Source: Marsupella aquatica
Taxonomy: Eukaryota > Marchantiophyta
Assembly: GCA_973895155.1 (NCBI GenBank)
Contig: OZ316894.1
Span: forward strand, 16,492,001 to 16,556,000
Length of the DNA: 64,000 nucleotides
Direction of reading: 5' to 3'
In this document: positions 20,481 through 33,621 of the stretch, piece by piece
Position numbering within the stretch: the stretch's first letter is position 1
How the letters are laid out: the number at the start of each line of letters is the position of its first letter
The notes under the pieces: model-generated
Databases searched by the model: none
What the model was told of the DNA's origin: nothing
The model's input: only the letters and a program-made list of their open reading frames with translations
Translations under genes and position numbers: made by a program

Positions 20481-22805
20481 CTATAGTTTATTGCCTTAAC
20501 TTGAATAATATGATATGGACCTTATAATTATAGTACCTGATTGATAATAAACTTAAGTGAATAATTTTAGGTACAAAGAGCTAACTTCCCCATTTTGGGA
20601 ATCCAACAAAGGGCAAAATTCACTTTCTTAATCTGTAATGCCCTAAGATAACCATAACAATATGAAACAAGACTACAAAAGACTCATCTATCGACCAAGA
20701 GCATTGCTTTCCACAAATAAATTGCAAATTACAATTACTTATAGTTTTGTTAAGATTGCATAAATCTATTGTGTTGATTCAAATAAAAGGTAAGTGTTGT
20801 GGCAAATAATTAATATACTAATATTTGCACATCCATATATGATAATGCTACAAATTTTTAGCTAATCTGATAATTTATTTGAAAATAAACATTATTATGA
20901 TAAATATTACATATGTGAAAATTAGATTTTAAAGTATAGATAGATTTCATGCTTGATTTAGCTTTATGAATGAACAACTTTAGCAATCACATTTATTCAA
21001 CGAGGAATAAAGAGAGAAACAAACCTCTATTTCAAGCTTAGATGATAGCTTGGGGTTGTTTCTTAGTGATGCCAAAATTTGTCTACAAACTCACACAAAA
21101 TTGCTCATGTCAATTGAATGGACAAAATATCAAGTCACTTCACAAATAACAAATAAACACAAATTCTAGTCATAAAAATATACACTGATATAAACATTTA
21201 CCTTGATGGTAGTCACCATGAGAAATCTTAAAAAAATATCTTGTATGCCACTTGAGCCTAGCTCCCCCTAGGCCTTATTCAAACATATTCCTTGAATACA
21301 CACCAAAAAAGTCATAAGCATATTAATGTCAAAACTCACTTGCACATTCAAGATTAATCAACTATTCTCAAAACATTAAATTATTCTATTATTATAAAAT
21401 CTCTACAAAAATAAGGCTATGACTTTCTATTGATTAGTAAAACATACATTTAAAAAACAGAAATGAAATTAGTATGGTTCTTCACTTATGAAGGTGCATG
21501 TATATAAAGTTACTCTCTTCCCAACATGATCATTATGATTCTACACTTATGGGTTTTTTCTTTGTTGCCATTTGCCATTAAAATTGATGAGAATTTTGAT
21601 TTTGTCATTATTAGACAAATCATGATGAATAAATTACACTTTCCAAACAGAAAGTATACTTGTCTCCCAAAAAACAATTAAAAAACCAATGCTATAAATA
21701 GTTTTTGAGTTTATGAATTTGTTTATTAGTGATGCCAACTTTTATTATGCAAACTTCAAATACTTTTAAAAACATCTCATAATTTTATAGACAAGTCCAA
21801 TGCATAATTATCCATTGCACAAAAACATTGCAAGACAATGAAGTGCAGGTGATTGCCTAGCTCCTTGCCTCCAAGATAGTTCATTGCTCACCCTTGTGAT
21901 GAATAATTTGTCACTCGAACAAGCCAGATGATTGCTACAGTGAGGAGTTGCAATGTGAATTACATAGAGAGGTGAAAAGAAAATGAGAGAGGTGGAGACA
22001 AACAAAGGATGACAATATTATGTAGCACGCTAAAAGCTCCTTCCAAATTCTTGGCACTGTATTTGGGCACATCATAGAGTTTTGGCAGACTTGATAACCA
22101 GGAAAGACCAGGAAAGAGAGTTAGTCGGGAAGTTAATAAAACAAACAAATACAATATTACCACTATGTTAAAAAAATTGAGCTGGACCCACATACTAGTT
22201 GATGCGAGTTAGCCTTCCCTTAAGTAGACAGGTTACATATAAAAAGACTACAGTAGTGTTTGGTGAGGGTTACTGGGTTGTAACAGGGTCACCCCGTTCC
22301 AACCAGAAGCAACACTCTGTAGTACAATTTTCTATTCTTACCAAAATAATCATTGTTCATCAAAAAATTGCCCACTGGTGAAATGATAGTAACTTTAGAT
22401 TATATCTACATCTCATTTTCCCTTCAGTCTAGAGAGGTTGGATTAGCTTGCATGAACTGTCCAATACACTTTATTGTGTGAGGTAAATGGAATGGGTTTT
22501 CAGCCCATTCTCCTAGACAGGGGATGGCTTAATAAATAGGCATAATACTAATATGTATCTTGCCACAAAATGTTTTCTATTTATCCCTGTATTTATCACA
22601 ATGCCATTGTTTTTGTTTGAGTTAAGAAAATTAACTCATTAAGTTAGTTCCTTTACATCCAATGGTTATCATTGCACCCAGTTTTGTGGTCAAACGGCCT
22701 GGATCTTCCTCAAGATGACTTTGATCATCCTGGGGTCAATTGACCAAGGGGCAGGTCGGGTGAACCTGTCCTCCCACAGAAATGCATGGCATTTTTCAAA
22801 GGGTC
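20481..22805. other. AT-rich intergenic region, no gene seen
   Basis: A long gene-free stretch with many stops in all frames. No structured repeats or RNA genes recognised. Confidence 0.4.
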
Positions 22806-23085
22806 AGCATTGCACAGCCCGTTGCACAGTAGCCAGGGATACCCATGGATCCAACAAGGGACTCTACCAGGATGGAGAGGGAGTTAAATAAGGGTCCCAA
22901 AGTGGGCAAACGAGGGTGCCAAGAAATAACTACAGTAGTACTTCCCCCACTACAGACCCCTCTCCAAAAACACATCCTCCACACCTCTATGTCCAGAGGG
23001 GGGTTGAACCTGGGACTCTCGATCCCTGGCCTTATCCGTGGCCAACATACCAAAGCTAGTTGGTTGCCATCCCATCACTGTTGAT
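22806..23085 (-). mobile_element. tRNA-derived SINE-like element, copy A
   Basis: Read on the minus strand, the head resembles a tRNA promoter. An A-box-like segment TAGCTTTGGTATGTTGG is followed about 40 bases later by a B-box-like GGTTCAACCCC. The body and tail include TCCTGGTAGAGTCCCTTGTT and GGATCCATGGGTATCCCTGG, which match the tail of the element near 24.9 kb. There is no coding capacity. The exact ends and target duplication could not be fixed. Confidence 0.5.
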
Positions 23086-24864
23086 TTCACTTAGTTTGGT
23101 CAAATTAAATATTTCAATACTAGCTATGAAGGACATATAGATCCAAACATCTGGTACATATTAGAGTTAGGCATTAACGAACAGGGCAAAATGATGGATG
23201 GTCACTGTGGGTTAAGCCCAAAATTGAGTAATTGTAGATAGATTGATTGACTCATGACACTTTAGTTGGGGTCGTGGGGCAGTGCTGTGAACTCAAAGTT
23301 TTCTCATTCTGTTCCACCGGCAAATAACAATGAAACATATCCCAAAGCCCTTCTGCCACTTTCCTCCCTTATTTGAATCTTGAGTAGCTCAACTGAGAGA
23401 CAATGCTCAACTCACCTTAGATCCACGCCTGAATACCAGCCAAGTCACCCCAATTTGATGACATTAGGGATAACTCTGGAAATAAAGTTCAATCATTCCA
23501 AAACGAAGAAGGCGTAGGGCATGGGGAGTTTAGAGTTACAAATAATAAAAACACTTCAAAAAAACTCAGTCCTGGCACTCCACATGAGCATGAGGCTGTC
23601 CTTTCAATCTCCTGCACCCTGAAGCTACAATGCATGTGCAAGCTTTTTTGGAAATAACCATATGGATCACCAACAAAAGACATATATTGCACTGCCGAAA
23701 AACAATAAGGTGTCCAATGGGGAGACACTGTAAGCAGGAGACCCAAGAAAGGGGAGAAGACAATGGGAAGACCCATGAGGATCAAGAGCCAGAAAGCTCA
23801 TGAGTCCTCACATAATAAAATTAAAACCTAGAATCTTAGTTAGCAGCAGGCTGAAAAGTCTGGTAAAGCTCTCTGGTAAACACATAGAAAGGTCACAAAT
23901 TAAAAAAAACTAACTAAAGACCCCTAAAACCAACATCCTCGCCCCTCTAAAGAACAGTGAATGTAGGAGCCCTCTATAATTCAGTAGACACTTGCTATTT
24001 GAAGAAGGCTGTGAGTAAAGTGGGCCTGGATAATGTCTCCCCTCTACACAAAAAATCCCAAGGCCTTCACAAAATGTTCAAAGATTGACTCTCCTCTACA
24101 CAAAAAACCTGTACAAGAGTCCCTCAACAAATATTTAAGGCCTCCCCATTTGCACCAAAAATCCCATAGTCCCTTGGAAAATGTTCACAGATAGCGAGTA
24201 GACCCCAAAGACATCCAATGGAAGAACTCCAACGAAAATCTCACTAGTAAAGCGTGATCAAAACCTAGCTACTCCTCAGAGCTAATGTCTAGAGTGAAGA
24301 GTCCAGGCCGTGGCTCTAGGGGGATAACTGGAAGTGCAAACAGAAAACAATGTTGGGGGCAAAGATGAATGGAAAATAATAAGGATTTTTTCCCTACAAG
24401 ATTGTGTGGTTGTTCCATTCCTACTTACGTTCAAGGAACTGATAATCAGACTACCTGTCTGCCCTCGAACACAACGCCATGGCCCTTTATTTGAACATTG
24501 AGCCATCGGGCGGTATTCGAATGGTGTGCCTGGGGCATTGTATTTGAGTTTTGACTGTTTTCATTTTTTGTACTTCCAAGGAGTTGTGTTAAAAAATGTA
24601 AGTTGTGTTCAAATATTGGCTTTGTGTTTGAATATTTGCACTGTCATATGATTCATTAATTTTGCTCCGCTTGTGCTCAATGTAATACAGTTTAGGGTCA
24701 AAACTCAAAGACAATATCCAAGTCCAACACAACATAACATTTGAATACACTCCCAAGCTTTGTGTTAAAATGTAGTTTTGTTCAAATTCAAATGTAGTTC
24801 TTGTCATAGGACTCAAAAATTCAAATGTCTTTGTTTGTTAGGGGACTCAAAAACTCAAATGTCT
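23086..24864. other. intergenic, no gene seen
   Basis: Short open frames only. CTCTCCTACACAAAAAA-like strings recur around 24040 and 24095, suggesting a small local duplication. Confidence 0.35.
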
Positions 24865-25015
24865 CAGGTGGGTGTAGTGGTGGGAGTCCTGGTTTCTCCT
24901 CAGCCTCCCTGACTGGTCCACTTTGGCGTCCTGGTTCAACCCTCTCTCCCTCCTGGTCTGGGTCCCTATTGGATCACTAGGTATTGTCCCCTTGTGGCTA
25001 TCCTACATAAAATCA
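24865..25015 (+). mobile_element. tRNA-derived SINE-like element, copy B
   Basis: The plus-strand head GTGTAGTGGTGGGAGTCCTGG looks like a degenerate A-box region. TGGTTCAACCCTC near 24932 is a good B box. The tail TCCTGGTCTGGGTCCCTATT, then GGATCAC and GGTATTGTCCCC, aligns with the tail of copy A. It ends near a duplicated AAAATCACAT at about 25008-25028. The shared tail makes the family assignment stronger than either copy alone. Confidence 0.5.
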
Positions 25016-26402
25016 CATAAAATCACATGCTCGAGAGCAAGAAGTCTGCTCTCCTTTAGGATTTCAAGGCCAAAAAGAAAAAACTCAAGTGTCTTCCTTC
25101 ACAAGGGACTCAAAAACGTACATTTTCGAACCACATGTGTTGTGTTTTTGTACGGGACTCAAAAATTTCGATTTTCTAACGGGGGAAGCCGTAGTGTTGA
25201 AAAGTAGTGTGTGCATCGCAAAGACATCCAAAGGAAAAACTGCAAAGGAAGAAGGAACAAGAGGTCCAAATGTAAAGAAAGGAAAGGAGGCCAAACCCCA
25301 CCAAACCCCACCAAACCCCAAACCGTGTGCGTGTGGATGGAACAGATACCATCCTCGTGGAAGTGTTTCGGTACAGATATCCTCGTGGAAGCGTTCGGCT
25401 CAGGGCGTCAGTCAAGAAAAGAAGACAACGATTGCGGATCGCGCAAGGGAAGTAGAGGGAAAACCCTCGGGAAGCCGTGGAGAGCGATTGATTGGAAATA
25501 GTATTCCCGGAAATCTGTTACAAGTGCTCGGTGAGTCTTCTCTGCCAACCCTGTCCGTTGCTCCCTTGCCTTCTTTTCTCGAGAGCGAATGTTGTTCTTG
25601 TCGAGACGTATCTGTGTGAGGATTTCCCGTGTCAGTGAGGGTCGTGTAAGATGTGTGAGATAATACAGAAGCACTTGCAGTGAGAAAATATCAAACACCA
25701 TGTCCGTCCTGTCCATTCTCCAGTACTGGTCCCATTTTCTGTGTCAGAATCCACGGAATTCGAACCTTTTTAAAGTTCAGTTTATCTTACAAGGGTGGCC
25801 TTTCGACTACCTTATTAATAATTTTGGCATCGTTGGCATAGTTTATGTTGCTCAACAACCCAAATTCAAGGTCTCCTTGATGTATGATACACAAGAGTAC
25901 TTCTGAAACTGGGGGACATGGATTGCCTAAACTTCGAATTGGAAAGCGGAATTCCACTCCTTATCAATCTGGCTATACACCTCGCTGGGACGTCTACGTA
26001 ATACTTGATTTGAGCCGAGCAGCCACTTTCGAAGAGTCCGCTTTCTTATTGAATTCTCACTGGTCCTGTGAACTTGTTGGAGGTTTACACCCTCTGTATG
26101 CTGAAGCTTTGGCCGAAAGCTAGACACAGCAAGGGACAGGATTCTTATTTGGGTCATTGAAAAACATGTCGCTAAGTTTTCTGAAAACCTTTGTTACGGA
26201 GACTGTACCAACAATGCTGGATTAGAAGTTAAAACACGAAAAATCTGGGTTGATTTATCTGTCAGCTGCGTTCTTTGTGAAGAAAATAGCTTACATTAGC
26301 TCAACACCGCAGAAGATTTGGACTTCATTGGTTGTCCTGCAACTCGATTTTCTGACCAGTGGTGGACTGGTCTAATTTTGCATAATTGTTTGCAGCCGAT
26401 CG
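25016..26402 (+). promoter_or_regulatory. 5' flank of the HAD-like gene
   Basis: Non-coding, although it includes open frames of up to 176 codons at 25089-25619 that have no family motifs. A perfect three-copy CCAAACCCCA repeat lies at 25291-25320. AAGAGGAGA-type purine runs and ACCGTGTGCGTGTGG follow. The leader of the HAD-like gene probably starts within this stretch, possibly with a 5' UTR intron ending in TTTGCAG near 26394. Confidence 0.3.
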
Positions 26403-29400
26403 ATGGAGAGTCCTGCCATCGGTTTGCTTAGGATTGAAGGTTTCAGTAGACTCTGCGGCTGGGATTTGTGCCAGCAGCAAAATACTCCCGGGCGTTGTGG
26501 AGGAATTTTGATCCCAAGCAAATTTGCTGCTCCACGTGTCAGAGTGAATCTACGAAGAAGCAGTGGCCTCTGGAATGGCGAATGGGTCGAGAAAAAGTCT
26601 TATGTGGACAATTGTTATTTTGGAAGAGGGTCTAGAAAACCTGAACGGGCGGCGCGTCCAGTAAAATCTGAGCTCTCCGATACCCGGCCGGGGAGTGATA
26701 CAACCAGTATCGCCGTTTTAATGGAAGTCGAAGGGTATGTATGGCTCTCGCTCCACGTTCTGTAGTCGGTAAAATCTTCGTATTATCTTGTGCACACTCA
26801 CCTATGCCTGTGAGGGCTTTTCCTGGATGTTATGAAATGGTTATTTGATGTGAATTCCTTCCAGAGAAAAATCTTTCAAAGCTGTTCACCCCTATATGAC
26901 GTTACTCTACAGTAGGCAGGTTCCGTTTGATTTGTTACCCGTCTCACCACCTGTAACAGGGAAAAGAAATATGTCTCTTGTTATGAGGCACCAATCTAGA
27001 AATGAAACTACTTGTGCTCCTTATGATTTGAGCTGTTCCGTTGTGTAGTCAAGCCGGCCTTGCACCTCTCCCTAGTGTTAGTCAGAGCTGTGTATACATA
27101 TGAAAGTTCACACACAAGCATTGATCTTCTTTGCAGGGTGCTAGCTGACGTACATCGGTACGGCCATCGGCAAGCGTTCAATTTAGGTGAGTTAGCTTAC
27201 CATAGTTGCATAAAGGGCATGCCCACTCTCGTTCACGTTCACCGCTCTGTTGGATGCTAATTGTACCAGGTGTTCATGTTGATTGTTGGAGGGTTTCTTG
27301 CACGTCGCAGCTTTTCAGGAACTGGGATTGGATTGTGCGCAATGGACTGAGGCTATATTTGCCGACCTGATGAGGTTCTATTCCTTAAAGAATTCTTGCC
27401 GTTCGAGATCTGAAGTTTTTACCAAAGTTTTCCTGTGAGTGGGAGTATCGAGCCGAACAAATTGCCCCAAAATCTAATGAGGCTGACCTTACAGGTCTGC
27501 AGGTGGTGTAGAAGAGAAAATGTTATCATCATTTTTCACACGAGTATGTTCTTTGTCTGCATGATGGCCTCTTGATTTCCTTTCAACGTCCGTAATTCAG
27601 AATCTTGTCTTAAAACATCGACGTGTTTCTTACAAACAAAATCAGCGAGTCTGTCACTTATTGTGAAAGCCACAGGTCTGTGTATAGCACAGATAAGTGA
27701 ATTAGTAGTGAAATCTCTGTACCTTGTAACAACTCTGGAAACACTTTCCAATTCTTGGCACTTGAGAAATTGGTTAGTGAATGCCGGGTATCTATTTCAT
27801 TTTCCATCTCCCAAACATTGATATCGAAAATAGATCGAACTAATTGAGCATGTAGAGGCCATTGTCCCAGGATTTGCTCCGGTCAGAGGAAGCTTGGCAA
27901 TCCTTTTTCAATTTTAGTTCCTCCCTATATGGCACTTTGGTCTTTAAGCAGAATAGCCTGAAGTGCAGACATGTTTGGCTGAAATGGGTTGTCCCATTTG
28001 AGGACAGTTTTGACCCCCTGTCCTCTGGTGGTGGGGGTCTTTATTATTGAAAGGCATCCAACTTGGTTATCTTTGCTTGGTTTCTTGCTGGGTCTCTTCA
28101 ACTTAAAATACATAATTCCTGGAGAATTGATGTGGGAATGAAGTCGGTCGGATTGAATTCTTTGCTCGGTACTCACCTATATCAGTTGTGTACAGATTGG
28201 TTGGCCGACTACACTTCCCACCAATGAGCAAGAGGCTTTTGTTAAAAAAGTCTTGCAAGTGAAGGTGAGGTCGCGAAGCTGACCCGTTCGTTTATGGCTC
28301 GGTATTGAGTTGCACGTTGTACAAGGCTTAGTACATGTGTATGTGATCTTCGATAAACACCCGATATGGTTAATATTCATTGTCATATTATCGTTTATTT
28401 ATCATTCTTTCTGTTGGGTTGTTTGTTGTTTGTTTGCTTTGGTTGAGGGTGGCAATTGGTTTGTATATAATGTTTGATATTCGGTGTAGCCCCTTTGGTA
28501 TGGTCATTAGGGACCTGATCTGTTTTTTTGTGCATGACTCCGTCTAGTAGTCACGGGCTTTGGAGAAATTGGCTGGATCAAAGAGTATTCCTCTCAGGCC
28601 AGGCGTTGATAAGTAAGTTACAATTTACCGTTTCCACAAATGCTTCAGTCCTTCTACCGACTTATACCTTTATAAAAAACTACGATCAGTCAGAGTGGAG
28701 GATACTTTCTGGTTGCTGTTGTTGTTCATGAGTATGGTACAACCCATGAAAGAGAATTATTGAGTTGAATACCTTTCTGCAGGTTCGTGGATGAAGTACT
28801 AGATGCCGAAGTTCCACTGATTGTGTTAGCAGCATACTACAAGGGCGGAGAGCAGCTTGCCAGGTTGGTTTCCAGGAATTGCATGGTGTCTTCTCATTTC
28901 GATGGGATTCTTGGGATTTTTTGGACTTCTGTGAACATCCTGTCCTGTTTTCTAATCGATCCTGTAGACTACTTTGTAGCCGCATTATGCCTTTAAGGAA
29001 AGGAAAGGGTTGCAGGGTCGTATAGTGTGCCTCAATGGAAATGCTGAACCAAGTTACAAAGGATGTTAAACTAGCATACTGAAGCAAGAAACTTACCCAT
29101 GAAATATATGTGCTTTAAGCACTGTCTGAAACACAATTGTCATATCCGGATACGATCGAGTGTCTGAGGGCAGCGATAAGTACCAGTTCAGTCCTCTTTG
29201 ATTTGATCGATTAATTCCTCCAGTTAGAAGAGTCTTTGTGATGATCTGCCCAGTTTTTGTCTAGGAAGTTTTAACCAAAGGAGTAAACAGTAATTAGAAG
29301 GGGCTCTTATGCCAAAGAGCAATTCTGCGGAGTCATGGAGAGTCTTCTCATTTTGGAGGCAAGGGATTTATCCTGATTAGCAATTTACAATCTTGCAGGT

Positions 29401-31298
29401 TATTGGTAGATAACCTAGGAAGAGAACGCTCGAGGAAAATAAAGTTCGTTGGAAATGCTGATGTGGAGAACAGCTCATATGCTCAGCTTGTATTTGGCGA
29501 AGGAGCTTCCTCAAGTCTTGATGAGCAACTGGCTGTCGCTGCTTCCAGGGCTGGTGATAATTTCAGCCTCTATTCCCTAGGTTGTGTTCCTCAGATATTG
29601 AAGATGGCAAGTACAGGAAGAACCAGCTAGTGAAGTGAAATTCTCCAGGATATCTTATTGTGTATCAGTTGTATTTCCCAAAACAGTTGCAGCGGAAAAG
29701 CAGAAAATCGCAGAAGAGGTGGCATCATTGTTAAAGCTTTCTGTTGAGATCGACACGAGTTTCACTCAAGTGTATGCCCCTGTCCTTCTGTTGCTTTCGT
29801 TTTTATTTTATTTTATCATATGTGGCCAACATTGTTTTTACAATTTGATGCAAAATTCCGTGCATGCTGCGTTGTTATGGTGTTATCCTACTATACCATA
29901 GAGGACAAGATGATGTCCTGTGTATTGTAACTCGGTAGTGAATTTGTTCAGGAGATGCCATGAAGAAATGGATCTTTTGTAGGTCTACGTTCAGGGACCG
30001 TGAATCCTATCCGAAAGCTAACATTGCTTATTTCTCAGGAAAGGAATAGGGAACTTTGAAATGGTCAAATTTTGCTGTGGTTTAGAACAGGGTAATTTCT
30101 TGTGGATAGAACAGGGGAGTGATTTGGAATGTAAAAATGGGATGTATTAGAGGATTCGAAGGAGCCCCCCGCACATATATCTTGTGGGGTGGCATTTGGG
30201 TCGTATGGGTGATGTATGTTGGGCTGGGTTGGTGCGACGCACGGGGCAAGGGGATAACATCGTGAGTCAAGCATTTTTTTTTTACGTGTGGGTTGCACAT
30301 GGGTTGTTACTCATAGTAAGTTATTTTGGGTAGTGCTGGGTGTAAAGGTTAAATAGAATATCTGTACTGTATAGACACTTCGTAACAATTGTTGGTGGGC
30401 TTGGGAATTGTACTTACCATCTCCATCCAACTGGCGGAAGAAGCTGTGTTCTGGGTGGTAATGCTCTTCGAGTCCTTACGTGGAACAGACTACGTACTGC
30501 GGAATGTTTTAACAGAGTTCCTGGAAAGACTTTCTAAGGATATTGTTGTCTGACGTTGGGCAAGTCTCGTGGCAGATCAAAGAAATCCATAGCTACACTT
30601 CGAGCAGGAGCAGAAATTGCGGCCATGGATGTTGATCGCTGCGTCCTCCTGGCTTCTGGGCTGTCTGGATCACAAGCTGCCAGTCAAATTGGCATGCCGT
30701 GTGTTGTTGTACGAAGCAGGTGATGTTATTGGATTGCTGTTTGGAATTGTTTTAGAAGATTTTTTCGTTCCTATGTGGGAAGGTGCCCGGCTGCTGTCGA
30801 TTCTGCTGTCGACTTCTAGAGAACGTGTTTCTTTAGTTCAGGTTGTGTCTAAGACTGGTTGACAATCTCCTATTGACGTATATGTGTCCTTGCAGCTTAA
30901 CAGCAAGAGCAGAGTTTCCAGCAGCCAAAGCTGCCCTTGACGGCTATGGGCCCGGTTCCACTACTTTGCCAAGGTTGTTAAAGTTTCTTTAAATTCTCGA
31001 CTCGAAGCTGAACCTTGGTGTGCTTGATCTCTATTGAAGATAGGTAGAGGATGAGATAGAAATGTTTTGTCGTGAGCATACGTTTGGTGCCGGCAATGTG
31101 ATTCTTGCTCATTTAGATCTGTGGCCTTGGCCCACACTCAAGTGCCCCGATAGATTGCTGAAAGAAGCTCCATGCAGGGCTCTATTTGTCCTGTGATTCA
31201 TCGAACATTGAACCCAGTGTTTCAGGTCAACTAGAATATTGGTTTCTCGATTGGTTTCTTGCAGTTACAGCGGGTACCAGCGTCCTCAATATTATTAG
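26403..31298 (+). CDS. plastid HAD-superfamily protein, CbbY-like (At5g45170-type)
   Basis: Twelve exons: 26403-26734, 27137-27186, 27311-27374, 27495-27543, 28196-28264, 28551-28612, 28783-28863, 29399-29553, 29687-29769, 30583-30719, 30896-30973 and 31265-31298. All phases close, giving 397 residues. The first ~100 residues are rich in Arg, Ser and Gly with few acidic residues, as in a chloroplast transit peptide. The mature part follows the plant HAD-like family: VLADVHRYGHRQAFN, the cap segment (GGVEEKMLSSFF, IGWPTTLPT), then VPLIVLAAYYKGGEQLAR, EKQKIAEEVASLLKLSV and GSQAASQIGMPCVVVRS. The usual nucleophile motif DxDG is EVEG (E108, E110), and the Ser/Thr and acidic loop motifs are also lost, so hydrolase activity is doubtful. 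No substrate can be named. Boundaries of exons 6, 10 and 12 are the least certain. Confidence 0.9.
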
Positions 31299-33621
31299 CC
31301 CGAAGAATCTGGCTTCACATATGTTTCAGACGAATCATTAGCCTTAACAAATCCGATAATCTAAGAGTGGTTCCTACATCAGAAATTTAAAAATGCCCGT
31401 GCAATGGTCAAGACGTACCCCTCTTTAGATATTTAAGGTCTTTGCTACATAAATGTGGTCCTTGTGAATAGATAAGAATAGATAGCTTGGTCATCTGACC
31501 GTCAAACAAAACTTGGTCATTATGAATGGATATGAACAGATATCCTGGTCATCTGACCGTCAAACAAGATCTCCCACGGCAACGATTTTCTCTGCATTTT
31601 GACTTTCATTCGTCAGCTTAGAGCTCTGAAAGTCTTCTTTAAACGGGTATCGCGAGCTGCTTTCAGTTTGCATGGTGGTCCTGGTAAATGGTAGCACAAT
31701 TATTAGCCCGGTTCACGTACAATCTAAAGAGGGCACTGCATAAGATTGCACTGAAGGTATGTGGATATGTAGATAGCGTCAGGGAATGAGCCGAGACTCG
31801 AGATGGCTGTGTACTTGGTCCATTCCATAGAAAAAGAGGCCTATCATATCTAAATGCAAGCAGGCGACAGAATGATGCAGAGGTGCGGTTGAGTTCAAAA
31901 TAGGAATCAAGAAACAGTGGGTCTGAGCTGAGAGGACGTTGGTAAAAAGACAGGATCCCTCAAATAAAGGGAAAATGTTATCATCAGTCTACATTTGCTT
32001 CGTTTAACACAAAGGATGACACACTGCAAGTTGTCTCTAAAATTTCTAGTGCAACTGAGGCCACACCTGATTAGCGGCATGCACACATGCATTTTTTGCG
32101 TTTTAAAGACCCATTGAACAATGGCACTCTCCAGATGGTGAGTGTTTACATGGAGGCGAGAAGGTCCTTCTTCAGGGTAAGATACAATCATCTACTACCA
32201 TGGAAATTCTAATTCCCCAAGACTTGTCAGAGGACTCCCACAGACGGGAGAAGAACTTTCTTTATTTTGAAGAATAGTGATACAATTGAAGCTCTTCCAA
32301 TGAGGCAAAGAATTCATTTGCTGCACCCGTGAGATGGCGCTCAGCTCACAATAACATTCGATGAAAGATTGTCTGATAATATATGTGCTTAACAGAAAAA
32401 ATGTCCTGAAATGTCTATAAACGACGATGTGAGCAGGGTGTCTTGGACTTTGTTTTCATACCAGTAGAGCTTTCCCAGACACACAGTTGTGTCCCTCAGT
32501 GTACGCTAGTTGTGTCTCACCAGCTGTCTCCAGCTAGAAGTAGAGGTTCCATTGCAGGAATTTGAAGGTCGTGACTTTGTTGATTGCCTTAAGGTCCATT
32601 GATGAATCCACTAGCCTACAACCTAGCCTACTCGTGCTTTTTGTCTTCCCATCACTTCCACAATTATTATCCGTTGTTGTTGAGGGTCTGCTATATTCAT
32701 AACTTGACTCGTGCTGTGTATGAGTCCTGAGTGCGGAATCAATCATGAAGTTCATTCTGCACCGTCCTTCCTGCTCGAGGACTTTTCATATCCACACATG
32801 TAGAAGTTTTCTGGATGGCACAAGAGTCAGACTTCAATGATAAGCTAGAAATGCAATCGATTAGAGAGGCCAATTTCTTGACTATTAATTGAAACATGAA
32901 TAGTCTAGAGTGGTTTCTATACTAGGCAAGACTTCCAATGGTAGCAGTCATGTGCTTTGATCTGGATGGCAGAGAGGTTCCAATCTGGTTTATAGCTGGC
33001 AGTTGTGTTCCCCTGACAAATTCCATCTGCAACTATATATGTCCCAGGTTAGTTCATATATTGTGGCCACACATCATGACACAGAAACTGAAGTGGATTT
33101 CAATCCCATACTGTACATACCTATTGCGAGGATGAGAGGGGCACTTCAAGCTGTCTTTGTACTGGTAGCCACGAACACGGATATATATTAAAATTTATCA
33201 CGCAACACTTCCGAGTAACCATGGTGTGGTAGAGAGCGATTTCTCCTGATTTAAACTTCAGCTAAGATCTAGGTTCCATGCACAGGGGGCAGGCGGTACG
33301 AGCCCTCCCCTTCCCACCCCTTGGTGCCTGTGTATAGTATATTCAACAGGCATACAATGTACCTGGGCAGCATAAATGATGGGAGTTGTCACCAAAAAAT
33401 TGAGGGTGGACAATCATGATTGCCCATCATAGAGAGGAGGAGGGGGGGGGCGGGGGGGGGGGCAGGAGTGGCCCCTAAGGAGAAATTCATACTCCTTGCC
33501 TCTGTATTTACATACCCTTCGCCCCTGCAATCAATTCTACTCACCCATTGACTCCAATATTCTTGGAGAATTTTTGTACTCCACACATTCCAGTCATGGA
33601 AGTCCTAAGTGACCATTGAGG
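31299..33621. other. intergenic between two convergent genes
   Basis: The 3' flanks of the plus-strand HAD-like gene and the minus-strand GEX1-like gene meet here. A diverged ~60-bp duplication (TGGTCATCTGACCGTCAAAC twice, at about 31490 and 31545) is present. A very G-rich run lies at 33431-33463. No gene found. Confidence 0.4.
33431..33463. repeat. G-rich tract with G-quadruplex potential
   Basis: On the plus strand, runs of eight and ten G are separated by a single C and flanked by GGAGG and GGCAGG. This can satisfy a four-run G-quadruplex pattern. It lies about 160 bp beyond the GEX1-like stop codon. Confidence 0.6.

Noticed and set aside
22806-23085. Intact tRNA gene
   Set aside because: A-box and B-box-like segments are present, but the cloverleaf stems do not pair as a whole. 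A SINE head explains the pattern better.
25089-25619. 176-codon plus-strand frame upstream of the HAD-like gene
   Set aside because: Crosses CCAAACCCCA repeats and purine runs, has no motifs, and looks like promoter or leader sequence.
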